Shown piece by piece: positions 23,612 to 34,775 of a stretch of DNA of 64,000 bases; the stretch's first letter is position 1; each line of letters opens with the position of its first letter. Made by a program: the position numbers and the translations under genes. Below the pieces are notes generated by a model. It saw only the letters and a program-made list of their open reading frames with translations. It searched no databases and was not told the DNA's origin. The stretch is from Arthrobacter sp. Hiyo4 (GTDB lineage Bacteria; Actinomycetota; Actinomycetes; Actinomycetales; Micrococcaceae): NCBI GenBank assembly GCA_002370555.1, contig AP014718.1, positions 1,922,001-1,986,000 of the forward strand, read 5' to 3'.

Positions 23612-23705
23612 GGTGGATATTCTCCTCTTGATGAAGGGATGCCTGGGACTTTGCCCGGCATTCCGCCCGAAACAGGCGGGGAACGGCGGCAGTCCGGCAA
23701 CTCAT

Positions 23706-23736
23706 GCATAAACTATGTGCGGCAGTCAGTTTATGC
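23706..23736. promoter_or_regulatory. Operator-like inverted repeat between hisS and the cyclophilin gene
   Basis: Perfect 9-bp arms GCATAAACT / AGTTTATGC with a 13-nt spacer, A+T-rich in an otherwise G+C-rich 233-bp divergent intergenic region. A TAATAC box (possible -10) follows at about 23755-23760 on the plus strand. It could be an operator for the cyclophilin gene. Nothing else recognisable is in 23612-23844 apart from a short CCGCC/GGCGG stem. Confidence 0.35.
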
Positions 23737-23844
23737 GTCATCCGCCGGCATCTCTAATACGGCGGCCGGCACCGCAACGCTGCCGGCAGACAACCGCCTC
23801 CGGATTCAGTTCCTACCGGACGCGGCCCGATACAAGGAGGACCA

Positions 23845-24644
23845 ATGGCGGCCAGTTCACGCAGCGCCCGCGAAGCCAAACGGCGCATCCAGCAGATGGA
23901 GGCAAAGCGCGAGCTGCGGCGGGACCAGGAGAAACGCCGCAAGCGCGACAACCTCATCGCCGCGTGCGCCGGAACCGCCGCCGTCCTGCTCGCCGTCGTT
24001 CTTCAGTTCACTGCCTTTGCCGGCAATCCCACTGAACAGGAATTCGCCGCCGCGGAGGCTGGCCTGACCAGCCCAACCGACTCCCCCACGGCTTCCCCGC
24101 CCGTCACGAACGGCCCGAACATCCCGGCCCCGGACACTGCCGCCGGGAAGGTGTTCACCGGTGAACTGGCACTGAACGGGAACGTGCTCGGCGTCGAAAT
24201 CGACGGTGCCAAGGCACCCCAGGCTGCCGCGGTCTTCAAAGCGCTGACGGACGAGGGCTTCTACAACGGCAGCGAGTGCCACCGGCTGACCACGGGCGAA
24301 ATGTTCGGACTCCTGCAGTGCGGTGGCGCCACCGCTGCTGCCGACCCGGTTACACCTGGGGACCCCTCGAAAACACCCCGGCAGACAACACCTACCCTGC
24401 GGGCACCATTGCGATAGCCCGGTCCGGCGACAACGCCTACGGTAACGGCAAGCAGTTCTTTGTGGTCTACAAAGACACGGTGATTCCCGCCGACTCTGCC
24501 GGGGGCTATACGGTGGTGGGCAAGGTGACCTCTGGAATGGAAGCAGTCAATGCCATTGCCGCCGCGGGAATCAAGCCCGGCTCCAGCGCATCAGACGGCG
24601 TACCTGTGCAACCAGTCACGATAGACTCGGTTTCTCTGAAGTAG
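23845..24644 (+). CDS. Membrane-anchored cyclophilin-type peptidyl-prolyl isomerase, frameshifted once
   Basis: The N-terminus is a basic coiled segment (SAREAKRRIQQMEAKRELRR) followed by one membrane helix (NLIAACAGTAAVLLAVVLQF), then a Ser/Thr/Pro linker and a cyclophilin domain: APQAAAVFKALTDEGFYNG, CHRLTT, and after a break at about 24345, GTIAIARSGDNAYGNGKQFF and GGYTVVGKVTSGMEAV. The active-site RLTT and QFF elements are present. Orientation is N-in, so the catalytic domain faces outside, acting on exported proteins. Its place between hisS and relA matches Rv2582 (ppiB) in M. tuberculosis. About 267 residues. Confidence 0.88.
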
Positions 24645-24711
24645 GAAGCCAGGCCCTTATGGCCGCGGTGCAGTACGTGAGTATTTCCCTCCAAGCGAAA
24701 GACTTTTAGCG

Positions 24712-26329
24712 GTGACAGACAGTCAGAAATCCGACGAAACAGCAGCAGACCTGACCGAGGCAACGGCCCCCGTGGCTGACCAGGCAGACGCTGTCCAGGC
24801 AACCGCCGAACAGGCCACGGTTGACCGAACCGCGGCTGAAGCGGACATGGATCCCGTGGCGTCCAGGCCGAAGATGCCGAGGCCCCGGCGGCCCCGATGG
24901 AGCGTGCCGAGGTCCCAGCGGCCCCGGTTGAAAAGAGTGCAGCCGGTGACGAGAGCGCGGCTGAAGAAGCCCGGCTCCGGCACCTCGACCCGCCCCGTCA
25001 CCGGCAGCCTTCGCTGCCCGGCCCAAGCCGGCAGCAGCCGCACCTGTGGCAGCACCGGCACCCGTCGCCTCCGCGACTTCGCTGGCGGAAGCTGCAAAGT
25101 GGGGCCGTGTAGAGGGTGACGGCCACGTATTCCTGACGATCGACGGCGACGAGCACCCGGTGGGCCAGTACCCCGGTGTCAGCAATGACGAAGCCCTTGC
25201 CTACTTCGCGCGGAAGTATGACGACATTGTTGCGCAGGTCCTGCTCCTGGAGCAGCGCATCAGCTCCAAGGCGCCCAGCACGGATATGCAGAAGACCGTC
25301 ACGCACCTGCGCGAGCAGCTGGCGGAGCGGAACATGGTGGGAGACCTCCGTTCCACCGAAGCACGGCTTGACGCTGTTTCCGTGCAGATTGCAGAACTCG
25401 AAAAAGCAGAGAAGGCAGAACACGACGCCGTTCGCTCCGCCGAGCTCGCGGCCGCGAGGCCATCGTGGCCGAGGCCGAAGAGATCTCGGGCAGGATCCCG
25501 CACAGATCCAATGGAAGACCTCCAGCGCCCGGATGAACGATCTTTTCGAAAGCTGGAAGACAGCCCAGAAGGGCGGCATCCGGCTTGGCCGCAGCAACGA
25601 GGACGCCTTGTGGAAGCGGTTCCGCGCCGCCCGCACAGTTTTCGACCGCCACCGCCGCGCCTACTTCTCCCAGCTGGACAGCACCAACTCGGCCGCAAAA
25701 TCGGCCAAGGAGAAGCTCATCGCCGAAGCCGAGGCTCTGTCCTCGTCCACCGACTGGGGCTTTGCCGCCGGCGAATACCGCCGGCTCATGGATGAATGGA
25801 AGGCCTCACCGCGCGCGAGCCGCAAGGACGACGACGCCCTCTGGGCCCGTTTCCGTGCCGCCCAGGATGTGTTCTTTACGCACCGGCAGGCAGCCAACGA
25901 GGAGATCGACCAGGAATACGCCGCCAACCTCACGGTGAAGGAAGCGCTCCTCGTCGAAGCGAACAGCATCCTGCCGGTCAAGGACCTGGCCGCGGCCAAG
26001 AAGGCGCTCCAGTCGGTCCGGGACCGCTGGGAAGAAGCCGGCAAGGTGCCCCGCGCCGAGATGGGCCGCATCGAAGCCGGTCTCCGCAAGGTGGAGGACG
26101 CAGTCCGCAACGCCGAAGAGGAAAACTGGCAGCGCTCCAACCCTGAGACGAAGGCCCGCACCAACAGCGCCCTGTCGCAGCTGGAAGCAGCCATTTCCGG
26201 CCTGCAGGACGATCTCGCCAAGGCCGAGAAAGCCGGCGACCAACGCAAGATCAAGGGGCCCGCGAGGCCCTCGAGGCGAGGCAGGCCTGGTTGGACCAGA
26301 TCCAGCGCTCGGCCAGCGAGCTTTCCTAG
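24712..26329 (+). CDS. DUF349 coiled-coil protein, frameshifted
   Basis: A Gln/Ala/Glu-rich N-terminal 120 residues (breaks at about 24855 and 25000-25045) precede a conserved block AAKWGRVEGDGHVFLTIDG. The rest is long helices with repeated DUF349 units, each with W-K-A and LW-RFRAA motifs: LFESWKTAQKGG/ALWKRFRAARTVF, LMDEWKASPRAS/ALWARFRAAQDVF, SVRDRWEEAGKVPR. Further breaks at about 25460-25490 and 26255. Real end is DQIQRSASELS with TAG at 26327-26329; GTG start at 24712. About 540 residues. DUF349 proteins are cytoplasmic and widespread in actinobacteria, but their role is not known to me. Confidence 0.82.
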
Positions 26330-26375
26330 CCAGTAGTTTTTCGCACGCCTTTCGGCAGGCGCCTGTCGCAGGAGG

Positions 26376-26421
26376 CACAGGCCCGGTCCCGGTTATCCAC
26401 ATAGCCGGGACCGGGCCTGTG
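26376..26421. terminator. Hairpin terminator after the DUF349 gene
   Basis: Perfect 17-bp arms CACAGGCCCGGTCCCGG / CCGGGACCGGGCCTGTG with a 12-nt loop, about 45 nt after the DUF349 stop. Confidence 0.8.
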
Positions 26422-26453
26422 CGCGTTAAGGATAGACGCGGCAGGATGGGGGG

Positions 26454-27018
26454 ATGGCCACCTCCCCACCACCCCAATACCCGGACTTGTATTCACCGGG
26501 CAAGCCTTTCGCGTGGCCCGAACTCCAGTCGCTGGCAGCGGACGGTATCCTGGCGCAGTTCCACCAGCGCGGCTTCACGTTGCCGGATGCTCCCGCGTCA
26601 CCCCAGGTGCGGGCCAGAACGGTGGCCAACGCGGTTCCGGCGCCCGTCAGGCAACGCGTGGTGGCCGGGCGGATGACGGCGGCCTGGATCTACGGCTGTG
26701 CGGCTGAACCGGACCGGCTGGCCTTGCTTGTGGATGCGAAGCGGCGGATTTCAAGCCTCCGCGGCACCAGGGGCTGCACGCTCCATGAAGTCCGTCTTGG
26801 TCCGTTCGACGTTGTCAGCATGGGCGGGCTGATGGTGTCGAGTCCGCTGCGCACCGCCGTCGACATCGCCCTGCATGTCGACACCCACCGGCCTTGCCGG
26901 CGCTGGCGGGGTTGCTGGCCCGCCGGAGCGGGACGTGCGGCTGCGCCTGCTGATTCTGGCCATTGAGGCCAGCCCGCGCGTCCCCCACAAACGGGCCGCA
27001 CTGGAAAAGCTGGCCTTG
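26454..27018 (+). CDS. AbiEi-antitoxin-like protein, frameshifted, 3' end uncertain
   Basis: ATG at 26454. The first 150 residues read through: FTLPDAPASPQVRARTVANA, VPAPVRQRVVAGRMTAAWIYG, ISSLRGTRGCTLHEVRLGPFD, VVSMGGLMVSSPLRTAVDIA. The pattern of a helical start, a beta segment around LHEVRL and the VSSPLRTAVDIA motif resembles actinobacterial AbiEi-like (type IV antitoxin-like) proteins, usually found singly without AbiEii. A break at about 26895-26920 leads to RDVRLRLLILAIEASPRV and EKLALLA; the frame then runs on antisense to relA, so the stop near 27018 is a guess. The partner toxin is absent, so an antitoxin role should not be assumed. Confidence 0.5.
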
Positions 27019-29406
27019 CTAGCTCCGCCGCTTGTTGCCGGTGGTCCGGTAGACGTCGAACACTCCGTCGATGCGCCGCACGGCACTGAGGACGTGGCTG
27101 AGGTACTTGGGGTCGCCCATCTCGAAGGCGAACCTGGAGATGGCCACCCTGTCGGTGGAGGTGTTCACGCTGGCCGCCAGAATGTTGACGTGGTTCTCGG
27201 ACAGAACGCGCGTGACGTCCGAGAGCAGGGACTTCCGGTCCAGCGCCTCAACCTGGATCTCCACCAGGAAAACACTTGACTGGGTGGGCGCCCAGTCCAC
27301 CTCGACAATCCTGTCGGGCTGGTCCCGGAGATCCGAAATGTTGGTGCAGTCCGTGCGGTGCACCGAGACCCGGAGCCGCGGGTGACAAAGCCGAGAATCG
27401 GATCCGGCGGAACGGGCGTGCAACAGCGCGCGAGCTTCACCCAGACATCGCCAACGCCGCGCACCACCACGCCGGAATCGGAGAACTTGGTTTTGGCCAC
27501 CTGCGTGGGGATGCTGACTTCAGTGATGTCATCGTCAGTGCTCTCGTTGCCGCCCAGGCTTTCAACGAGTTTCTCCATGACCGACTGGGCTGACGTATGA
27601 CCATCTCCGACGCCGGCGTAGAGGCCCGAGATGTCAGGGTACTTGAACTCGGCGGCTACCGCCGCGAGGCCTCGTGCGTCATCAGGCGCTGCAGGGGCAG
27701 GTTTTGCTTGCGCATGGCGCGAGTCAGGAGTTCCTTGCCGCGGTCGATCGCCTCTTCTCGGCGTTCCTTGCTGAACCACTGGCGGATCTTGTTCCGCGCA
27801 CGCGCGCTCTTGACGAAATGCTGCCAGTCCTGGCTGGGGCCGGCGCCTTCCGCCTTCGAGGTGAAAATCTCCACCCAGTCGCCGTGGTTTAGTTCGCTGT
27901 TCAAGGGCACAAGCTTGCCGTTGACCCGTGCGCCGATGGTGCGGTGTCCCACCTCGGTGTGGACGGCGTAGGCAAAATCCACCGGAGTCGACCCGGCGGG
28001 CAGTGCCATGACCTCACCCTTGGGGGTAAAGACAAAGACTTCGCGGGCATTGATCTCAAACCGCAGCGAGTCCAGGAACTCCCCGGGATCAGACGTTTCC
28101 TGCTGCCAGTCCACCAGGGACCTCAGCCAGCCCATGTCACCGTCGCGGGGCTGCCCGGACCGACAGCCGTACGGCTGGCTGATCCTTGTACTTCCAGTGG
28201 GCGGCCACACCATACTCAGCACGGCGGTGCATTTCATGGGTCCTGATCTGGATCTCCACGGGCTTGCCGCCGGGTCCGATCACCGTGGTGTGCAGCGACT
28301 GGTACATATTGAACTTGGGCATGGCAATGTAGTCTTTGAACCGCCCCGGCAGCGGGTTCCAGCGCGAATGCATGGTGCCCAGGGCGGCGTAACAGTCCCG
28401 TACCGAATCGACGAGTACACGGACGCCCATGAGGTCGTTGATGTCGTCGAAATCCTTGTCCCGGACGATCATCTTCTGGTAGATCGAGTAATAGTGCTTC
28501 GGCCTGCCGGTAATGGTGGCCTTGATCCGGGCAGTACGGAGATCCTCAGTGATCTGGTCCCGGATGACGCCGAGGCTTTTCTCCCGTTCCGGGGTGCGGT
28601 CGCCCACCATCCGGACGATTTCCTCATACACCTTTGGATAGAGGGCCGCGAAGGACAGGTCCTCCAACTCCCATTTGATGGTGTTCATGCCCAGCCGGTG
28701 GGCCAGGGGCGCGAAGATCTCCAGGGTTTCGCGGGCTTTTCGGGCCGATGACTCCGCGGAGACAAACCGCCAGGTCCGGGCGTTGTGGAGCCTGTCCGCG
28801 AGCTTGATCATCAGGACCCGGATGTCCTTGGCCATGGCCACAACCATCTTGCGGACGGTCTCTGACTGCGCGGCCTCACCAAAGCTGACCTTGTCCAGCT
28901 TGGTGACGCCGTCCACCAGCATGGCAACCTCGGGACCGAAGTCCCTCTTGAGGTCCGCCAGTGTGTAAGGGGTGTCCTCGACCGTGTCGTGCAGCAAGGC
29001 CGCGGCGAGCGTGGTGCCGCTGAGGCCCAGCTCCGCGAGGATGGTGGCTACGGCCACGGGGTGGGTGATGTACGGATCACCGCTCTTGCGCTTCTGCCCG
29101 CGGTGGCTCTGCTCGGCCACCTCGAAGGCGCGCTGGATGAGGTCAAAATCTTCTTTGGGGTTGTTCGCCCGGACGGTACGCAGCAGCGGCTCAAGAATGG
29201 GCGAATAGGTTGCCGTGCCGCGCCGGTCAGCCGGCCAGCCGGGAGCGGGTACGTTCGCGGCGTCCGGGAAATGTTGGGCGGGCGCCCGATTTGTCTACAG
29301 GAACAACCGGCGCCGGGCGTGCGGAAGCGGTCAGCCCGGTTTGAACACCGTGGCCAGGGCTGTTATCCCCGCCTGCCGTTGGCACCGACGCCGAACGTTC
29401 TTCCAA
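27019..29406 (-). CDS. relA: Bifunctional (p)ppGpp synthetase/hydrolase RelA, frameshifted
   Basis: Controls the stringent response. Order of domains: variable N-terminus ([11 protein letters not shown] region), HD hydrolase ([30 protein letters not shown]), synthetase ([58 protein letters not shown]), TGS ([20 protein letters not shown]), a helical part and a C-terminal ACT domain ([19 protein letters not shown]). Breaks lie near 29225, 28165, 27650 and 27395. The start is uncertain; TTG at 29406 gives the N-terminus I expect. Stop at 27019-27021. About 795 residues. The hydrolase residues are intact, so the enzyme is bifunctional. Confidence 0.94.
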
Positions 29407-29488
29407 TGAAGCACCCTCACGACTGTTTAATTACCTCAGTCTATTCCCCCGCCAGTTCACTTATGTAACCGGCGCCTAAATGCGAAAC

Positions 29489-29526
29489 GGGCCGGGCGAC
29501 GTCGGTATTCCGACGCCGCCCGGCCG
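29489..29526. terminator. Hairpin terminator after secF
   Basis: Stem of 17 bp with about two mismatches (GGGCCGGGCGACGTCGG against CCGACGCCGCCCGGCCG), loop TATT. It lies inside the apparent secF open frame, which is one sign that the true secF stop is earlier, at 29542-29544. Confidence 0.65.
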
Positions 29527-29541
29527 TTGTAGTGCGAAAGG

Positions 29542-30563
29542 TCATGCCCCTGCGGCGCGGCCGATTCTTCGGTCTTGACGTTGTTCGCGGACCTGCGGTG
29601 TTCAACGCGTTTCGCCTGCTTCACCAGGTCAGGTTCGTTCTGGCGCAGCCACGCATACATCGGGGCAGCGATGAATATGGTCGCCGCCGTGCCGATCAGG
29701 ATTCCGACGAACAGTGCCAGGGACAGGTCGCGCAGCGTGCCTGCCCCCAGCAGGCCGGCACCGATAAACAGGATGGCGCCGACCGGCAGGATGGCCACCA
29801 TCATGGTGTTGATGGAACGCACCAGGGTCTGGTTGACGGCGAGGTTGACTTCCTCACCGAAAGTACGGCGGGTGGACGCATCAATATCAGCAGTGTTTTC
29901 ACGGATCTTGTCGAAGACCACCACCGTGTCATAGAGGGAATAGCTGAGCACCGTCAGAAACCCGATGATGGCAGACGGCGTTACCTCGAAGTCACTGAGG
30001 GCATACACGCCGGCGGTGATGAACATCGTCACCAGCATTCCAGCCATCGCGGACAGCGACATCTTCCACGTCCGGAAGTACAGCGCCATCAGCACTGCGG
30101 CCAGCGCTACAAAGACGATCAGGCCGATCAGGGCCTGCTTCGTGACATCCGCACCCCAGGTGGGTCCGATAAAGGTTGAGGTCACCTCGTTGTTGGTGAC
30201 GCCGTAGGCCGAGGTGAGGCCTTCCTTGATCTTGAGGGTCTCGTCGTCCGTGAGCTTGTCCGTCTGGATGCGCATGGTGGTACCGGCGACATTAGCCACA
30301 CGCGGAACGCTGCCGGCCACAACGTCTTCGACAACCCTTTCGCCCAGGGCCGAGTCGGTGCTTTGCACGTTGGAGACGGTGAACTCCGATCCGCCGCGGA
30401 ATTCGATGCCAAGGTTGAAGCCGCCCTTGGCAACCGGGATGAGGATTGACAGTGCGACCGCCACCGCCGCGATGATGAACCACAGTTTCTTGGCACTGAC
30501 GAAGTTGTAGGAGCGCTTCCCGGTGTAGAGCTCGTTGCCGAAATTGGCGAAGCTGCTGGACAT
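29542..30563 (-). CDS. secF: Preprotein translocase subunit SecF
   Basis: Six-helix partner of SecD. It has an N-terminal helix (KLWFIIAAVAVALSILIPV), a periplasmic domain (GIEFRGGSEFTV), and the RND-type helices with GFLTVLSYSLYDTVVVFDKIRE and NQTLVRSINTMMVAILPVGA. The open frame runs on to 29457, but the last 30 residues decode a terminator hairpin. Losing one base near 29555-29575 would restore an ending R-I-G-R-A-A-G-A with TGA at 29542-29544, which I expect for this genus. ATG at 30561-30563 overlaps the secD TAA (TAATG). About 340 residues. Confidence 0.94.
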
Positions 30564-32320
30564 TACTTGTTCTCCTTGGCTGCGCTCTTGGAGGAGCTGG
30601 TGAGCTGCTCCTGCTTTTCCGCGAGGCGGCGTTCTGCGATGGTCATGCGTCGTTCAGCCTCGGCGACCGCCCCGGTGTTCTTGGCCCGGACCACGGAAGG
30701 CTTGGCCTCAGGCGTGCGCAGGCGTCCGGCGCCGCGGTAGAGCGGCACAACACCCAGCCGCTTGGGGTCCAGGCCGGAGAGCCGGTGGCCCTCCCCGAAG
30801 AACTTGGTGCGCGCCAGGAGCCGCAGCGTCGGGTGGGTGAACATAAAGACCACGATGAGGTCGGCAATGGCCGTCAGACCCAGCGTGAAAGCGAACCCGC
30901 GGACGTTGCCGACGGCCACAAAGTAGAGCACCAGTGCGGCCAGCAGGTTCACGGCCTTGGAGGCCAGGACAGTGCGTTTGGCCCGCTTCCAGCCGTTCTC
31001 CACCGCGGAGACCAATCCACGGCCTTCGCGGAGTTCATCGCGGATGCGTTCAAAGTAGACGATGAACGAGTCAGCGGTCTGGCCGATGGCGACGATGAGG
31101 CCCGCCACGCCGGCCAGGGAAAGCCGGTAGTTTTCGGTCCAGCCCAGGAGGGCGATGGCCAGATAGGTCAGGGCGCCGGCCACCACCAGCGAGGCAATGG
31201 TCACCAGCCCCAAGGCACGGTACTGGAAGAGTGAGTAGACCACCACCAGGAGCAAACCGATGATGCCTGCAAGGAGGCCCATGCGCAGCTGTTCGCCACC
31301 CAAGGTGGCCGAGATCTGCTGGTCGCTTTGGATCTCGAAGCTGATGGGCAGTGCACCAAAGCGAAGCTGGTCGGAAAGGACCTTGGCGGTCTGTTCGGTG
31401 AATCCGCCGGTGATCTGCGGACGTCCGTCGGTGATGACGGCCAAGGACCGCGGCGCGGAAATGACCTGGTCGTCCAGAACGATGGCGAACTGCGCCTTCG
31501 GGTCATTGCCGGTCTCTCCGCCTGCTGCCACGTAGAACTGGTTCAGGCGTTCGGTGACCGTCTTGAACTTGGCGGTTCCTTCGTCGTCGAACTGGATGTT
31601 GACGGCCCAGTCGTTGGTTACAGCGCCCTGCGCACCCTGCTGAAGCTGGAAGGAGGACGTGACAATGTTGCCGCCCTTGACCTCCACCGGACCCAGGATG
31701 TACTTGATGGCCGGCGTGGTCTCCGTTGCCGGTTCGCAGGTAACCAGGGGTTTGGCGGGATCGGAGGCTTCCGGGCGCTCCGGCGCAGGATTGTTGCAGT
31801 CCATGGTTTCGAACTGCCGGTAGATGTCCGCGGTGATCCAGTTGATGTCGCTGCCGTTGGCTGGTTCTGCCGTGGGCTTCGGAAGCTGGTCTTCGGGCGT
31901 GAGGGATTCCGTGGGGACGGGCGCGCCGTCTCCGTTAAGCAGGACCGGACGGAAGTTCATGTCCGCGGAGGCCTGGATCAGGTCCCGGGTTTCCTTCGTG
32001 GGTGTCCCCGGAAGGCTGACCACTACGTTGCGGCCGGACTGCGTGCTGATTTCCGCTTCGGCAACACCTGAACCATCCACACGCTGGCGGATGATGGCTA
32101 CGGCCTGGTTGAGCTGCTCTTCATTGATGTCCGAACCGCCCTCAACCTTGGGCGCCAGGATCATCTGGGTGCCACCCTCGAGGTCCAGCGCCAGCTTGGG
32201 CGCCCAGCTTGCCTGTCCGGCAAGGGTGCCGCCGGCCAGGACGGCGGTCAGCACGGCGAGGACTACGCCGAGCCACACCAGTACCCTCAGACCTGAGTTG
32301 TTAGGGCCAGTTCGTGCCAT
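30563..32320 (-). CDS. secD: Preprotein translocase subunit SecD
   Basis: Intact 585-residue protein. The N-terminal helix is followed by LALDLEGGTQMILAPKVEGG, the P1 head (QAVAIIRQRVDGSGVAEAEI, VVVSLPGTPT), an actinobacterial insertion rich in Pro/Glu with CNNPAP and TCEP, and the RND helices SLAGVAGLIVAIGQTADSFI and AKRTVLASKAVNLLAAL. The C-terminal cytoplasmic tail is long and charged. SecDF uses the proton gradient to pull exported chains. It lies between yajC and secF in the usual order. Confidence 0.96.
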   Translation of the reverse strand: MARTGPNNSGLRVLVWLGVVLAVLTAVLAGGTLAGQASWAPKLALDLEGGTQMILAPKVEGGSDINEEQLNQAVAIIRQRVDGSGVAEAEISTQSGRNVVVSLPGTPTKETRDLIQASADMNFRPVLLNGDGAPVPTESLTPEDQLPKPTAEPANGSDINWITADIYRQFETMDCNNPAPERPEASDPAKPLVTCEPATETTPAIKYILGPVEVKGGNIVTSSFQLQQGAQGAVTNDWAVNIQFDDEGTAKFKTVTERLNQFYVAAGGETGNDPKAQFAIVLDDQVISAPRSLAVITDGRPQITGGFTEQTAKVLSDQLRFGALPISFEIQSDQQISATLGGEQLRMGLLAGIIGLLLVVVYSLFQYRALGLVTIASLVVAGALTYLAIALLGWTENYRLSLAGVAGLIVAIGQTADSFIVYFERIRDELREGRGLVSAVENGWKRAKRTVLASKAVNLLAALVLYFVAVGNVRGFAFTLGLTAIADLIVVFMFTHPTLRLLARTKFFGEGHRLSGLDPKRLGVVPLYRGAGRLRTPEAKPSVVRAKNTGAVAEAERRMTIAERRLAEKQEQLTSSSKSAAKENK

Positions 32321-32431
32321 TGTCGATCTTTCTCTTATTTACGGAGGCACCACCGGCGGGAGCTATCTGTCCCACCGGCGGTTGTCTCCAGCCGTAGAGG
32401 TGTTGTAACGCGGGCTGCCGTGCGGCGAGGA

Positions 32432-32830
32432 CTAGCTGTCCTTCTTGCCCTCGTCGTTGAGGCGCTTCAGGGTCTCGTCCGGCGTTTCGGCGGATGCTGC
32501 CGGAGTGCCTGCCTCTTCATCGGTGAGTGAGGAGGCGTCATCCGGGACGGCCGGAGTCTCGGCTTCCACGGGCGGTTCCACAATCTTGGTCACAGCCTGG
32601 CGGTGGACAGTAGCCAGGTTCCCGGGCGAGAGCTCAAGGACAACCTTGTTCTCGGCGTCGTCCATGGAGACAATCCGGCCAAAGAGTCCGAAGCTTGTCA
32701 TGACCTCAACACCGGGCTCGAACTGGGACTGCAGCGTTGCCTGCTGCTCCTTGGTCTTCTTGTTGCGGCGGAACATCATGAAGATAAAGATTCCGAGCAT
32801 TGCGAACAAGACGATGTTCATTGGATCCAC
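32432..32830 (-). CDS. yajC: Preprotein translocase subunit YajC
   Basis: Intact, about 132 residues. A single N-terminal helix (NIVLFAMLGIFIFMMFRRNKK) precedes the YajC core (QSQFEPGVEVMTSFGLFG, VVLELSPGNLATVHRQAV) and an acidic actinobacterial tail. I choose GTG at 32828-32830 (V-D-P-M-N); ATG at 32821 is also possible. The open frame extends upstream to 33022 with no family resemblance. YajC associates with SecDF. There are 111 bp between yajC and secD, with no gene. Confidence 0.92.
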   Translation of the reverse strand: MDPMNIVLFAMLGIFIFMMFRRNKKTKEQQATLQSQFEPGVEVMTSFGLFGRIVSMDDAENKVVLELSPGNLATVHRQAVTKIVEPPVEAETPAVPDDASSLTDEEAGTPAASAETPDETLKRLNDEGKKDS

Positions 32831-33000
32831 AGGGAAGATTCCGTTCTGTACTGGCGTGTCGGGTGTTTGGCAGCGTCCGCGTCGTTCCCCGTTGCAGAGA
32901 ATCCTGCCTGGCAGGCAGCGGCTCCTCGGAGCCGTCGCGGGAACACGCCGAACGTGCCGGGTGCCATACCAGTCTAAAGGGAAAAGCTGGGAGGACAGTG

Positions 33001-34089
33001 CTATGGACCGTTCGGTGCCCATTCGGCCGCGGACTCGGCGCTGTCCGGGTCCGGTTCGAACAGATCAAGCGGCTCCTGACCGAAAACTCCGGCCGGCACA
33101 GCAAAGCCCAGGTGGGTCCAGGCCGGAGCCATGGCGATGCGGCCCCGTGGCGTCCGGCCCAGCAGGCCTTCGCGCACCAGGAACGGTTCCGCCACCGTTT
33201 CCACGGTCTCGGTCTCCTCCCCCACCGCGATGGCCAGGGTGGAAAGCCCCACGGGTCCCCCGCCGAACTTCGTAATGAGTGCTTCGAGGACAGCGCGGTC
33301 CAGCCGGTCCAGGCCTCGCTTGTCTACTTCATACATGTCCAGGGCAGCGGAAGCGGCGCGGGCATCAATCTGCTCAATCCCATGCACGAGTGCCCAGTCC
33401 CGGACCCGGCGAAGGAGGCGGTTGGCGATACGTGGCGTACCGCGGGACCGGCCGGCAATTTCGCTGAAGCCCGCAGAGTTGACCTTGAGGTCCAGCAGGC
33501 CGGCGGACCGCCTGAGCACCAGTTCGAGCTCGGCCACGCTGTAGAACTCCAGATGCCCGGTGAACCCGAACCTGTCCCGAAGCGGTCCTGGCAGCAGACC
33601 GGCGCGCGTGGTGGCACCCACCAGGGTGAAGGGCGGCAGTTCCAACGGAATGGCGGTGGCCCCGGCGCCCTTGCCCACCACAATGTCCACACGGAAATCT
33701 TCCATGGCCATGTAGAGCATTTCCTCTGCCGGCCTGGACATCCGGTGGATCTCGTCCAGGAAGAGGACCTCCCCTTCGGAAAGGGAGGAAAGGATGGCGG
33801 CGAGGTCGCCGGCGTGCTGGATGGCCGGACCGCTGCTGATCCGCAGTGGCGCGTTCATTTCAGCGGCCACGATCATGGCCAGGGTTGTTTTGCCGAGGCC
33901 CGGAGGGCCGGAAAACAGCACGTGGTCCGCGCTGCGCCCCCGCATCCGGGAGGCCTGCAGGACCAGCGAGAGTTGCCTGCGGACCCGGTGCTGGCCTACG
34001 AAGTCGTCGAGGTTCTTCGGCCGGAGGGCGGCTTCGATCGCCCGTTCCTCGGGTTCCTCCCCGGCTGCCACCACAGAAGGCTCAGCCAC
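33001..34089 (-). CDS. ruvB: Holliday-junction branch-migration ATPase RuvB
   Basis: Intact 362-residue AAA+ motor. [18 protein letters not shown], Walker [18 protein letters not shown], Walker [21 protein letters not shown], sensor [19 protein letters not shown] and the arginine-finger region are all typical, with a winged-helix C-terminus ([15 protein letters not shown]). It overlaps ruvA by 8 nt. The 170 bp downstream of it to yajC show no gene. Confidence 0.97.
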   Translation of the reverse strand: MAEPSVVAAGEEPEERAIEAALRPKNLDDFVGQHRVRRQLSLVLQASRMRGRSADHVLFSGPPGLGKTTLAMIVAAEMNAPLRISSGPAIQHAGDLAAILSSLSEGEVLFLDEIHRMSRPAEEMLYMAMEDFRVDIVVGKGAGATAIPLELPPFTLVGATTRAGLLPGPLRDRFGFTGHLEFYSVAELELVLRRSAGLLDLKVNSAGFSEIAGRSRGTPRIANRLLRRVRDWALVHGIEQIDARAASAALDMYEVDKRGLDRLDRAVLEALITKFGGGPVGLSTLAIAVGEETETVETVAEPFLVREGLLGRTPRGRIAMAPAWTHLGFAVPAGVFGQEPLDLFEPDPDSAESAAEWAPNGP

Positions 34090-34726
34090 GGCTGCCTACG
34101 CGGTTACCGGCCCGGGCGCCATCCTGGCCCAGCCAGCGCAGCGTGGTCCGCAGGATTTCGGCCACATTGCCACGGAATTCCACCTCGGGATCGTCCGCAA
34201 GGGCCTTCTCGATGCTGGCACCGGCATCCTTTTCCGACCACCCGAGGCTGGTCATGGCCGCCACCACCTGGGGCTTCCAGGCCGCTTCGGCCGGAGTGGA
34301 CACTCCGGCGGCACCTGCCGTGCCGTGGGGCACCAGCTTGCCGGCCAGTTCCAGCACAATCCGGCCGGCCACCTTGGGGCCGATGCCGGGCACCGTGGTG
34401 AATGTCTTGCTGTCACTCGTGTGCGCGGCAACCCTGATCGTTTCAGGCTCGTGCACGGCGAGCACCGCCAGCGCGAGCCGCGGACCTACGCCGCTGACGC
34501 TGAGCAGGACATCGAAGACCTCGCGTTCGTCGTCGGTGGCAAAACCGAACAGGGTGAGGGAATCCTCGCGCACGATCAGCGAGGTGAAGAGCTTGCCTTC
34601 CTCGCCGGTGCGGAGGCGGCTGAGGGTCTGCGGTGTGGCGTTGACGCTCATGCCCGCCCCGTTGAGGTCGATCACGGCAGCGGAAAGGCCAATGTGCGCT
34701 ACGGTTCCGCGAAGGAAACTGATCAA
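34082..34726 (-). CDS. ruvA: Holliday-junction DNA helicase subunit RuvA
   Basis: Intact 214-residue protein. OB fold ([19 protein letters not shown]), double helix-hairpin-helix ([18 protein letters not shown] and [20 protein letters not shown]), and C-terminal RuvB-binding domain ([19 protein letters not shown]). It binds four-way junctions as a tetramer and loads RuvB. Downstream ruvB overlaps it; ruvC is 89 nt upstream. Confidence 0.97.
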   Translation of the reverse strand: MISFLRGTVAHIGLSAAVIDLNGAGMSVNATPQTLSRLRTGEEGKLFTSLIVREDSLTLFGFATDDEREVFDVLLSVSGVGPRLALAVLAVHEPETIRVAAHTSDSKTFTTVPGIGPKVAGRIVLELAGKLVPHGTAGAAGVSTPAEAAWKPQVVAAMTSLGWSEKDAGASIEKALADDPEVEFRGNVAEILRTTLRWLGQDGARAGNRVGSRG

Positions 34727-34775
34727 AGCCGGGCTCCTGGTGTACTGCCGGGTTCTTGGGGTAGGACCGGCTATC

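Noticed and set aside
22079..24067. 662-codon plus-strand open frame opposite hisS
   Set aside because: Antisense shadow; the real genes here are hisS, and the cyclophilin in another frame.
26454..27018. AbiE-type toxin-antitoxin system
   Set aside because: Only an AbiEi-like protein is present; no AbiEii nucleotidyltransferase is beside it, so no system is claimed.
27019..29406. relA as a pseudogene or programmed frameshift gene
   Set aside because: All domains are present in order; breaks match the single-base-loss pattern of the whole window and there is no slippery site or downstream pseudoknot at the breaks.
29457..29541. SecF C-terminal extension of about 28 residues
   Set aside because: This segment contains a terminator-like hairpin and restoring one base gives an earlier stop at 29542-29544.
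32800..34401. 533-codon plus-strand open frame opposite ruvB and ruvA
   Set aside because: Antisense shadow of the ruv genes.
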